From Heloderma charlesbogerti (taxonomy: Eukaryota > Chordata > Lepidosauria > Squamata > Helodermatidae): DNA of 64,000 bases. Below are positions 51,892 to 61,010 of this stretch, in pieces; position 1 is the stretch's first letter, and every line of letters begins with the position of its first letter. The notes under the pieces were generated by a model, which searched no databases, had not been told where the DNA came from, and saw only the letters and a list, made by a program, of their open reading frames with translations. A program made the translations under genes and the position numbers. The DNA lies in contig JANEZZ010002759.1 of the NCBI GenBank assembly GCA_026122225.1, positions 1-64,000 on the forward strand. Direction: 5' to 3'.

Positions 51892-54612
51892 CTAAAATGC
51901 CTGGGAAAATAAAAAAGTCTTCACCTGCCGCCGAAAGGAATACAATGTAGGTGCCAGGCGAACCTCACTAGGGAGCTCATTCCAGAGCCAGGGTGCCACA
52001 GCAGAAAAAGCCCTCCTCCTAGTAGCCACCCGCCTCCCTTCCTTTGGCAGGGACTCACGGAGAAGGGCCGCTGACGATAACCTTAAGGTCCAGGCAGGCA
52101 CGTATGGGAGGAGGCGATCCTTCAGGTAACCTGGCCCCAAGCTGTTAAGAGCTTTGAATGTTAATACCAGCACTTTGAATTGGGCCTGGAAATGGACTGG
52201 CAGCCAGTGCAGTTGGAAAAGTACTGGCGTAATATGAGCTCGCAGGCCAGTCCCTGTTAACAATCTTGCTGCCCTATTTTGGACCAGCTGAAGTTTCTGG
52301 ACCGTTTTCAAAGGCAGCCCCACGTATAGCGCATTGCAGGAATCCAGACGAGAAGTTATCAGAGCATGGATCACTGTAGCTAGGCTATCTCTGTCCAGAT
52401 CAGGGCGTAGTTGGTATACCAGCCTAAGCTGATAAAAAGTGCTCCGTGCCACTGAGTTCACCTGTGCCTCAAGTGACAGTTCTGGATCCAAGAGCACCCC
52501 CAAACTACGAACCTGATCCTTTAGGGGGAGTGCAACCCCCTCCAGAACAGGTTGAATATCACCTAGCCAGGCAGACGAACCACCGACTAACAGTACCTCC
52601 GTCTTGTCTGGATTGAGTTTCAATTTATTGGCCCTCATCCAGTCCATTACTGTGCCCAGGCCCTGATTCAGAACAGCCACTGCCTCACCTGGGTTTGTTG
52701 AGAAAGACAGGTAGAGCTGGGTGTCATCTGCATATTGATGGCACCTCGGCCCACACCTCCGGATAACCTTCCCCAGCGGTTTCATGTAGATGTTAAACAG
52801 CATGAGGGATAAAATAGAGCCCTGTGGAACCCCATGGCACAACTGCCATGGCACAGAGCAATAATCCCCCAGCACCACCTTCTGGAATCGGCCATCCAAG
52901 TAGGAGCGGAACCACTGTAATGCAGTGCCTCCAACTCCCAACCCAGACAGCCTATTCAGAAGGATACCATGCTCGATGGTATTGAAAGCCGCTGAAAGGT
53001 CCAGGAGAATCAACAGGGTCACACTCCCCCTGTCCCTCTCCTGGCAGAGGTCATCCCACAGGGCGACCAAGGCAGTTTCCATTCCAAAACCAGGCCTGAA
53101 GCCCGATTGAAATGGATCTAGATAATCCGTTTCATTCAACAGTGCCTGGAGCTGTCCTACATCCACCCGCTCAAGCACCTTACCCAGGAAGGGGATGTTG
53201 GCCACTGGCCTATAATTGTTAACATCCTCTGGGTCCAGGTTAGGTTTTTTCAGGAGTGGTCTAAGTACCACCTCTTTTAAAGCGGCAGGCACCACTCCCT
53301 CTCTCAAGGAGGAATTTACAACCTCCTGGACCCAGCCGGACATCCCCTCCTTGTTTGATGTAATAAGCCATGAAGGGCAAGTGTCAAGCACACAAGTGGT
53401 TGATCGGACGTGGCCAAGCACCTTGTCCGCATCCTCAGGCCTCAGTAACTGAAACTCATCCAATAAAACTGGACCAGATGGTGCTCTGAACGCCTCTACC
53501 AATAGAACTGCATTAATCGTGGTGTCTAATTCATGACGAATCTGACCGACTTTATCTTCAAAGTGCCGTGCAAACTCGTCACAGCGTGCCACCGAGGGTT
53601 CCGCCATCTCTCTCCCTGGCCCAGAATGTAACAGGCCGCGAACCACTTGGAAAATATTCTCTGGACGACACTGAGAAGATGCAATGCTGGTGGAAAAGAA
53701 CTGTCTCTTTTCCACCCTCACCACCACAGAGTAGGCTTGATAGTGGGCTCTTACCTGTGTTCGGTCAGACTCAGCACGAGTTTTCCTCCACCTGCGTTCT
53801 AGCCGTCTCCCCTCTTGCTTCATTGCCCTCAGCTCAGGTGTATACCAAGGAGCTGGCTGGGCTCTGCTCAGAGGGAGAGGGTGCTTGGGTGCGATCGTGT
53901 CAACCACCCAAGTCATCTCTGCATTCCACAGAGCGACCTGGGCTTCGACAGGAGCACCAGCCGCATCAGCAGGAAAATCCCCCAGAGCCCTCTGGAATCC
54001 ATCAGAATCCATTAATCTCCAGGGGCGGACCACTGTAATAGGTCCCCCACCCTTGCAGAGGGGGAAGGCTGCCATGAGTCTAAACCTCAGCAGGAAGTGA
54101 TCTGTCCATGACAAAGGGACAGATGTTAATTCCTCCACTTTCAGATCACCATCCTCCTGCCCAGCCGAGAAAACCAGATCAAGCGTGTGTCCTTTTATAT
54201 GCGTTGGGCCGATAACATGTTGGGACAGCCCCATGGTTGTCAAGGCGGCCATGAAGTCCTGAGCCTCCCCGGATACAGCAGCCTCGGCATGGAAGTTGAG
54301 ATCCCCCAGGACCATCATCCTGGGGGTCCTCAACACCAAGTCCGAGACCACCTCCGTCAGCTCAGGCAGGGAGTCTGATGGGCAGCGGGGTGGGCGGTAC
54401 ACCAACAGAATCCCTAATCTGTCCCGGGTACCCAACACAAGGTACAAACACTCAAGATCTGCCCTCGAATGAGCAGGAAACCTAGAGAGGGAGATTGAAT
54501 TCCTATAGACCATGGCAACCCCACCTCCCTGACCCTTGAGTTGGTATTGGTGCTGCACTGAGTACCCAGGAGGGCACAGCTGGGAGAGAGTGACCCCTCC
54601 GAGCTCCCCCAC
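51892..54612 (-). CDS. CR1/L2-group LINE ORF2: endonuclease and reverse transcriptase, 906 codons open
   Basis: Endonuclease blocks: LSQLCPPGYS, GILLVYRPPRCPSD, MVLGDLNFHAEA (about residue 100), SWTDHFLL. RT blocks: LDPEDVNNYRPVANIPFLGK, QSGFRPGFGMETALVAL, LLILLDLSAAFNTIEHGILL, HGVPQGSILS, catalytic CHQYADDTQLYL (about residue 620). The C-terminal region includes LDSCNALYVGLP and VQNRAARLLTG, standard for CR1/L2 LINEs. The first part of the endonuclease lies beyond a frameshift near 54620 and the MITE (LLLNARSAQNKISLIHDLI at about 55495-55555). The frame is open but the protein is not complete. Confidence 0.85.
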   Translation of the reverse strand: MGELGGVTLSQLCPPGYSVQHQYQLKGQGGGVAMVYRNSISLSRFPAHSRADLECLYLVLGTRDRLGILLVYRPPRCPSDSLPELTEVVSDLVLRTPRMMVLGDLNFHAEAAVSGEAQDFMAALTTMGLSQHVIGPTHIKGHTLDLVFSAGQEDGDLKVEELTSVPLSWTDHFLLRFRLMAAFPLCKGGGPITVVRPWRLMDSDGFQRALGDFPADAAGAPVEAQVALWNAEMTWVVDTIAPKHPLPLSRAQPAPWYTPELRAMKQEGRRLERRWRKTRAESDRTQVRAHYQAYSVVVRVEKRQFFSTSIASSQCRPENIFQVVRGLLHSGPGREMAEPSVARCDEFARHFEDKVGQIRHELDTTINAVLLVEAFRAPSGPVLLDEFQLLRPEDADKVLGHVRSTTCVLDTCPSWLITSNKEGMSGWVQEVVNSSLREGVVPAALKEVVLRPLLKKPNLDPEDVNNYRPVANIPFLGKVLERVDVGQLQALLNETDYLDPFQSGFRPGFGMETALVALWDDLCQERDRGSVTLLILLDLSAAFNTIEHGILLNRLSGLGVGGTALQWFRSYLDGRFQKVVLGDYCSVPWQLCHGVPQGSILSLMLFNIYMKPLGKVIRRCGPRCHQYADDTQLYLSFSTNPGEAVAVLNQGLGTVMDWMRANKLKLNPDKTEVLLVGGSSAWLGDIQPVLEGVALPLKDQVRSLGVLLDPELSLEAQVNSVARSTFYQLRLVYQLRPDLDRDSLATVIHALITSRLDSCNALYVGLPLKTVQKLQLVQNRAARLLTGTGLRAHITPVLFQLHWLPVHFQAQFKVLVLTFKALNSLGPGYLKDRLLPYVPAWTLRLSSAALLRESLPKEGRRVATRRRAFSAVAPWLWNELPSEVRLAPTLYSFRRQVKTFLFSQAF

Positions 54613-54654
54613 CCAGTGATCTCAGTAATACCTACCAGGTCAGCCCACTCATCC

Positions 54655-55488
54655 TAGGGATGGACGAAAGTCCGTTACCTGAACCCGAAGCTTGCTTCGT
54701 GGTGGGGGGGAGGCGCCGTCTCTCCCCTGAAATTCTGGCTGGGGGGGTAGGTGCCCCGTCCCTCCCACCGAAATTCTGGCCGGGGGGAGGTGCCCTGTCC
54801 CTCCCCGCCGAAATTATGGCCGGGGGGGAGATGCCCCATCCCTCCCCGCCGAAATTCTGGCCAGGGGGGAGGCGCCCCGTCCCTCCGGCCGCGAAACCTC
54901 CTCTCCTGCCAGGACGCAAATGGTGGCGGCCGTAGCCACCGCCGTTTGCATCCCTGCAGTCAGCCGTGATAGGCTACGTAAATGTTTACATAGCCTATCA
55001 CGGATGACTTTTAAAAAAAAAAAAGTGCGTACGCAAATGGCGGCGCCCACAGGCACTGCCATTTGTGTTCCTTATTTTGGCGCATGTAGTCTACGTAAAC
55101 ATTTACGTAGATTACGGCGAAAATAAGGGCAACGCCGTGATAGGCTACGTAATTCAGCCAAATTCAGCCGTGATAGGCTACGTAAACATTTACGTAGCCT
55201 ATCACAGTGTTTTTTAAAAATCTAGCCGTGATAGGCTACGTAAATCTTTACGTAGCCTATCACGTTTGTTTGTTTGTTTTACTTGGAAATGGCGGTGGCG
55301 GCAGCCAGTCGGAAGACCGGCACCGCTGCCGCCGAACCGCCGCCAGAGCTGCCGCCGCCGCCAGGGACATTCGAGCAAGGTAAGCCCCGTCCTGGGGGGG
55401 CAGACCGTTTCTCCACCAATTTTGGGGGGCTGAATGAGCTGGCATTCGGCCTCCCCAAGATTCATGGAGAAATTCTCTGACATCCCTA
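54655..55488 (+). mobile_element. Palindrome-rich hAT-like MITE, copy 11 (in the CR1-group LINE)
   Basis: 834 bp, TAGGGATG to CATCCCTA, duplication ACTCATCC / CCTCATCC (7 of 8). Palindromes at about 54963, 55085 (TAGTCTACG type), 55168 and 55225; one at 55136 is cut off after ACGTAATTCAGCC, so the central hairpins are one-sided. Donor-like sites: 54673-54680 (complement) and 55378-55385 (plus). Confidence 0.92.
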
Positions 55489-55996
55489 CCTCATCCACAA
55501 TTAAATCATGGATGAGGGAGATTTTATTTTGGGCTGACCTGGCATTCAGCAGCAGCACCATCAGACCTGAGGGCAGACTGGTAAGGCTGCCAGGAACCAT
55601 TAGGTTGGGGAAGAACCAGAAGAGGGGACAGCTGTAAGGTGTCTACCCCTCTTCTCCTCAGCTGGCCTGTTAATCCCCCAACGCCATACCTCCCCCTGCC
55701 CGTGACCACAGTTATAGTGGCACCTCCCCGACCCCCTGAATTGCCCAATAGTCCTCCCAGGCACATATTAAAATGTTAGAGTATAAAATGTTCAACAGTA
55801 TAAAAGAATATAAAAGATAAAAGAGATAAAAGGGAACAGCAGCTAAGAAGGAGCAGATAAAGTCCATGTTTGCCCCTTTCTCCCTCGTCTTTAAAGCTGC
55901 CGCCCTGTGTTGCTGTTATTTGCTGCTGGTATCTGTGGCTGCTGGTGTCTCTGGAGAGGCAGGTGGATAGGTCTTCAGGTCCTGTACTACGCGACT

Positions 55997-56036
55997 CCAA
56001 GTGCGACGCTAAGTGCGCACTTAGCGTCGCACTTGG
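55997..56036. repeat. Perfect 40-bp palindrome in the LINE 5' region
   Basis: CCAAGTGCGACGCTAAGTGC followed directly by its exact reverse complement, no spacer. Lies in the 5' untranslated part of the CR1-group LINE, between two related copies of a GCCTTAAGTACC-containing block (about 56070 and 56180). Confidence 0.92.
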
Positions 56037-57084
56037 TGTGACGCCGAGGTGCTGCCTCTGACAGCCCCGCCTTAAGTACCTGTTGGCGGGGGCAGAAGAA
56101 GGCTCAGGATCCACCTGGTGCAGCTGCTGGCTGGTCCTCCTTCCCCCAGGCTCCTTGCCGAGCAGCCTCTGGCAGCCCTGCCTTAAGTACCATCCAGCCA
56201 CGCGCTCAAGCTCATCATGAGTACATCATGAGAAACGTCGGGTTGGATGAATCACAGGTCGGAATTAAGATTGCCGGGAGAATTATCAACAACCTCAGAT
56301 ACGCAGACGATACCACCCTAATGGCAGAAAGCAAAGAGGAGCTAAAAAGCCTCTTGTTGAGGGTGAAAGTGGAGAGTGCAAAAGCTGGTTTGAAACTCAA
56401 CATTAAAAAAACTAAGATCATGGCATCTGGCCCCATCACTTCCAGGCATATAGAAGGGGAAGAAATGGAAGCAGTGACAGATTTTATTTTCTTGGGCTCC
56501 AAGATCAGCACAGACGGTGACTGTAGCCATGAAATTAAAAGACGCTTGTTCCTTGGGAGGAAAGCTATGGCAAACCTAGACAGCATAGTAAGAAGCAGAG
56601 ACATCACCTTGTCGACAAAGGTCCGTATAATCAAAGCTATGGTTTTCCCAGTAGCAACGTATGGCTGTGAGAGCTGGACTATAAGGAAGGCTGAGCGCCG
56701 AAGAATTGATGCTTTCAAACTGTGGTGCTGGAGAAGACTCTTATGAGTCCCCTGGACTGCAAGGAGGTCAAATCAGTCCATCCTAAAGGAAATCAGTCCA
56801 TCCTTCCAACTGCTCATTGGAAGGACAGATACTGAAGCTGAAGCTGAAATATTTTGGCCACCTAATGCGAAGAGAAAACTCCCTGGAAAAGACCCTGATG
56901 CTGGGAAAGACTGAAGGCAAAAGGAGAAGGGGACGGCAGAGGATGAGATGGCTAGATAGCATCACGGATGCAATGAATATGAACTTGAGCACGCTCCGGG
57001 AGAGAGCGCAGGACAGGAAGGCCTGGCGTGCTATGGTCCATGGGGTCACGAAGAGTCGGACACGACTGAACGACTGAACAACAA

Positions 57085-58069
57085 GCACAATGCTGCCAAG
57101 CATGCCTGCCTGAAGAGCAGGTATGACTTTATACTTGGTTCATAAAGTATATGCTGAGTTCTCCAGGAACGTTCTTAAAAGTGAGAAACTCAAAGACTGC
57201 TTTGAGGACCTAGGCATGCAGTTCCATGCTCATTTCACCCATGAAAACACACGGTGGTGCTCTGTCTCTTCCCAGCTATTGAGAGGCTGGCTACTCCAGT
57301 CATGGCCTGCTGTAAAATCCTATTTGCTAGAACTTGGCGAAGAACAGATGAGCAATACAATCTGGCAGTTTATTGGTGATCAGGCAGATGAGGCAACCAG
57401 TGACACCACTTCCCAAATTTCTCATCCAGAGCTCTATCTCTACTTTGTACAGAATTTCATGCAAATTTTTATGAGGCTATAGGTATTTTGAAAAACACAC
57501 ACACTCAGTAAGTCCACAGCTTTACAGCTTGGTATGTGAGTTGAGGGAGAAACTGATTACTTGTAGGGACCAAGGATTTTATGGAGGAAAATTGTTTTCA
57601 TGTATAAAACAGCTACCTGAATCTGAAAGGCTATCCTTCATTACAGACACAGAGCGGATGTATACTTGGGCAATAACGTACCTTGAGAAATGGTATGACC
57701 TTGAGAACTCACAACTAAAAGACTTCACAGCCTTTAATCTGGACAGAAAGTCAGAGGACCTATATCTGGACCATGTTTGTAAAGTGGCTGCAATGTAGAT
57801 GACCTTTTGATGAGCTCCACCTGGTGCAGAAATTACTGCCAGAGATGAGAAAATCACACCTTCCACTAGACCAGAAATGGGTAGAACTACTGAAGCACAC
57901 AGAATCTCGATTTCTAGTATATGTTGTCAGTGCTGTGTGGGCCATCCCAGTAAGCAGTGCTTATGTGGAGAGGCTGTTTTCACACGTGGGCAACATATGG
58001 ACTGACAACAGGTATCATATGTTAGCTCCTCTTGTGAAAGCAGAGCTTTGTGTTTTAACTACAAGATGA
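57085..58069 (+). pseudogene. hAT-superfamily transposase relic 2, right part with dimerisation domain
   Basis: FSRNVLKSEKLKDCFEDLG, HENTRWCSVSSQLLRGWLL (about 57165-57300) and DQADEATSDTTSQI match the late core of hAT transposases. KCYDLENSQLKDF-like sequence and ESERLSFITDTERMYTWA follow (57529-57798). The C-terminal dimerisation block IPVSSAYVERLFSHVGNIWT, then DNRYHMLAPLVKAELCV (about 57945-58055) is the signature of the superfamily. Stops at about 57480 and 57797 and frame changes break it. The enzyme cuts and pastes hAT elements; this copy cannot work as it stands. Confidence 0.78.
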
Positions 58070-58233
58070 CCTGCTGCCAGTTTTTCAAATACATAAAGTG
58101 GCAACCACAGTTGCTGAAAGCTTGTATTTCTAATATGAAGTACAGCCTAAACATTGCCTTTTGATTTTTCCTATAAATCCAGTTCTTCTGGCACTTGTGT
58201 AATGTTCTCTGATGTCAAAGCCTTTCTTTAAAA

Positions 58234-58361
58234 CAGAGGTGGGCAAAGTGTGGCCCTCCAGACATTGGACTGCAACTTCCATCAGCCCTAGCCAGCACAG
58301 CTAGGAATGCTGGGAGTTGCAGCCCAATTACATCTGGAGGGCCACATGATTCCCACCCCTG
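58234..58361. mobile_element. Small palindromic MITE (CAGAGGTGGGC type)
   Basis: 128 bp, nearly a complete inverted repeat: CAGAGGTGGGCAAA... and ...TTCCCACCCCTG, GTGGCCCTCCAGA and TCTGGAGGGCCAC, GCAACTTCCATCAGCCC and GGGAGTTGCAGCCC. Flanks CTTTAAAA and CGTTAAAG match at 6 of 8, consistent with a hAT-like insertion. A widespread reptile repeat type. Confidence 0.75.
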
Positions 58362-58563
58362 CGTTAAAGCACGGGCATTGGTTGCCAGTTCTGCCAGTTC
58401 TGCCCCTGCCAATAGTATTTGAAATGTACATAATAGCAGCGGAATGGCTAAAAACGCGTATAGCATCTTCTTCAGTATTGCTCTGCTAGTGATGCTATTT
58501 GTATATTGGGAAAACATCCTTATTCTGTTTGCTTCTGTTTTGAAAGGAAGAGAATAGCCTAAA

Positions 58564-58673
58564 TCCAGTTGCTACTCCCAACTAGAGTAGACACAGTGAA
58601 TCAATGGTTAAGTCCACACTTCTCTAAGTTCCATTGCTTCAGTGCATCTACTCTGGTGGGGACTAGCAATTGG
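58564..58673. repeat. Small palindromic hairpin repeat
   Basis: Arms of about 45 bp (58564-58608 and 58630-58673) sharing CTAGAGTAGA, GTGAATCAATGG and complements CCATTGCTTCAGTGC, ATCTACTCTGGTGGG, with a 21-base loop. Degenerate copy of a common squamate hairpin. Confidence 0.65.
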
Positions 58674-59307
58674 ACTGGTGATCTGACCTGCTTCTGTTAT
58701 AGCAAGAAGTGCGGAATGAGATATGCCTGGACCCAGAGTTCAGCCAACTGAGAATCCGAGCTTACCTTTTTAAAAAAGGATCTAGCCCTTATGGTTGCAA
58801 AGATGTCATTGGAAGTGTGTCATAATGCCTGCTGAAATCTAAGCGTTTAATTTCTTTGATGGTGATGTAACCCACTTTAGGTTTTAAGAGACGTGTTACT
58901 AAAATAAAAATAAAAAAATGTTTCCCTGGCACTGTTGGTTCTCCTTTTCTCTTTTCCTACCTTTACCTTAATGCTAGAACTAATTCTGTAGTTGTGATTG
59001 TCCTGTCAACAGACAGGATCCCCCCTCCCACCCCCCAAGGAGCTGCTGGCTATGGACTCATCTCAGCATCATGCAGCTACTACTGTGTAGATGTCAACAG
59101 AAGAAAAGCATTTCACATGCCTAGGTGTGTTTTGATAGTGGGGGAAACAATGTAAGAATCCCACTACTCTAGGATGTAGTATGTGGGCAAATGTCCTACA
59201 ATTTCCATTGTGATGGCTGCATATGTGTAACACATGCGGTCGTGCTGGATTTCCTCACTGTTACAGTTGGGTGCAATACCGCAGTGTAGCTAGCTATATT
59301 ACAGAAA

Positions 59308-59563
59308 AGGAGAGAAAAGGAGAGCCAGTGTGGTGTAGTGGCTAGAGCATTGGACTGGGAGTTGGGAGATCCAGGTTCGAGTCCCCACTCAGCCATGGAA
59401 GCTCACTGGGTGACTTTGGGCCAGTCAGACTCTCAGCCCAACCTACCTCACAGGGTTGTTGTTGTGAGGACAAAATGGAGAGGAGGAGGATTATGTACGC
59501 CACCTTGGGATCCTTAAAGAGGAAAAAAGGCGGGATATGAATGTAATAAATAAATAAATAAAA
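59308..59563 (+). repeat. tRNA-derived squamate SINE
   Basis: Pol III box A (TGGTGTAGTGGCTAGAGC, 59331) and box B (GGTTCGAGTCC, 59374-59384) are both well conserved. The body has CTCACTGGGTGACTTTGGGC and CACAGGGTTGTT; the 3' part GGCGGGATATGAATG ends in AATAAATAAATA. ATTACAG at 59298-59304 and 59563-59569 may be the target duplication. It is a SINE and not a tRNA gene: no complete cloverleaf, and a long tail. Confidence 0.85.
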
Positions 59564-59700
59564 TTACAGTCTGAATCAAGGTATCTTGTGAAAAAAAATG
59601 GTTGGATTTCTTTGAACACAGAATGATCAATGCAAGAAGCTTCAGTGGGCTGTGGATAATTTTGAGAGGGGTCCCCACTAGTCAAGCCTTACCAACAATA

Positions 59701-59795
59701 GCAGAATCCTAACCATGTCTACTCAGAAGTAAGTCACATTGAGTTCTATGGGGTTTCGTCCTCACTCAGTAAGTGTGTTTAGAACTGCATCCTTC
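59701..59795. repeat. Small palindromic hairpin repeat
   Basis: GCAGAATCCTAACCATG, CTACTCAGAAGTAAGTC, CACATTGAGTTCTATGGGG and complementary CACTCAGTAAGTG, AGAACTGCAT: the well-known reptile hairpin ('actcagaagtaagtcc...'). Related to the degenerate copy at 20362. Confidence 0.65.
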
Positions 59796-60790
59796 AGGGC
59801 ATCAATCTTTATCCTTGAGTGTTCCCATCTAACATCCCCACAACACTAGGCTCCTCCCTTACGAAAATGGCCTTCTGGTGACTGGTCTGAGGGTGCTTAA
59901 ACCCTTCTTGCCAGAAGCAAATAGGCTAGATTAATTGTCCCCTACCCAGGCTTTGTAATGTAAACAGATGAGAAGGAATGATCCCCTCACTTCAGCTGGA
60001 CCTGGGAACACCCCCTTTTAGCTAAGATTTCTATCTTAATTTCCAAGCACATAATTTTTTTCTCATTTGTTAGACTGTGTGTTTTTTATTTGAATTACGT
60101 ACTCTGAGCAACTGTGTTTGATGCTTAATGCATCATGCTTAATGACATCACCAGGACCCGCCTCCATAACGTCACCAGGGGCCACCCCGTCAGTCACATC
60201 ACCAGGGGCTGTCTCTAGGTCTCATGTTTGGGCCCTGAAAATTCAGGGCCTGGGATGTTCCAGACCTGGCAACCCTACTGAAAACCAAGGTTTATTCCAC
60301 ATATGTTACGCACTTTTTGCAGCCTATTCTGCATCTTTTCCTTAATGATCCACAAATTATTTCAATATATTACAGACCCCTTCCAGTCATTTTGAACCCT
60401 CTGGAGGCCAAACTGGGCAAAATGTATGAAAGGTATATCCTGGAAACCTTACTCCAAATGGCTCACAAAATTCAATTTAGGGCTGTTCTTTTAAATGCAT
60501 CCTACCAAAAAACTGCGGTGAATTCTGCATAGAATGTTAAACGCAAGCCCAGCGGGGCAACAATCTACAAAGAAAATGCATTGCTTATATAGTCCCAGGT
60601 AGGTTGCTATGAAATTCATTTTCAACAGATTTTTTTTTTTCTCTATTTGCCTCATGGCCTAAAATATATTGCTTGGCTCACAGATGAACTACCCCAGTTG
60701 GCTACCCCAGTTTATCTTGCAGACATTTTTTCCAAGCCTAATCACCTGGGGCTTCAAGGTCTGTTTTTGACCCTAACGGGGGAAATAACA
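59796..60790. other. Mostly unassigned; short tandem blocks and a possible hAT C-terminal trace
   Basis: Three loose copies of CATCACCAGG(G)-type blocks at 60145-60215. The stretch 60650-60770 reads HGLKYIAWLTDELPQL and VYLADIFSKPNHLGLQG, similar in arrangement to the ZBED/FAM200-type hAT C-terminal region, but too short to assign firmly. Confidence 0.3.
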
Positions 60791-60794
60791 AACT

Positions 60795-61010
60795 ATCTAA
60801 ACTACTGCTTGCCTCAATTGACCACAACAGCAATACTCTCAACAACATTGTGAATTTATCTAGCTACTCACTGAGTCTGGCAGAAGAGATTGTTCTTTCG
60901 TGGGGCCTATCCTTCTGCACCACCAGATCCACACATATGATACTCATTCTGTGGTGATCTAGAAGCTTTTTTCCACTGGCTACGACTCAAGGAATATTTC
61001 CACCATGACA
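60795..61010 (+). pseudogene. Penelope-like element ORF, N-terminal fragment
   Basis: SIDHNSNTLNNIVNLSSYSL, then LAEEIVLSWGLSFCTT (60800-60915), followed in another frame by GDLEAFFHWLRLKEYFHH (about 60953-61005). This is the conserved N-terminal region of Penelope-like RT proteins (NLSS.-LS..E..-LS.GLSFC, then a -DL..F.R.LRLK- block). A separate copy from the one at 230-15070. No RT core follows in the window. Confidence 0.6.

Larger units (their letters stand above)
51659..56218 (-). mobile_element. CR1/L2-group LINE, near full length
   Basis: On the minus strand: 5' region (about 55600-56218), endonuclease start, a MITE insertion, then endonuclease and RT (51892-54612). The 3' end has GTGAACCGCCCAGAGAGC, TTCGGCTATTGGGAAG and a tail of AAATA and CATA repeats. 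GAGTA occurs at both edges (51654-51658 and 56219-56223), a possible short target duplication. It sits exactly between FNLYAEY and IMRN of BovB copy 3. Confidence 0.85.
50611..57084 (+). pseudogene. RTE-BovB LINE copy 3, 5'-truncated, split by a CR1-group LINE
   Basis: Starts inside the ORF at the equivalent of about residue 415 of the intact copy (CKKAKWLS). 50611-51448 is open (RT N-terminal half: NNKASGDDSIPAELFK, PKKGNAKECSNYRTI); a frameshift near 51425; then CFIDYAKAFDCVDHNKL to FNLYAEY at 51657. It resumes at 56224 with IMRNVGLDESQVGIKIAG, RYADDTTLMAES (about 56300-56335) and the C-terminus, ending at about 57084 with the family tail. It carries a small deletion at 51488 and a short duplication near 56780. 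Lies within the hAT 2 relic. Confidence 0.88.

Noticed and set aside
59331..59400. A tRNA gene from the box A and box B match
   Set aside because: The acceptor stem does not pair and the sequence continues into a SINE body with an A-rich tail.
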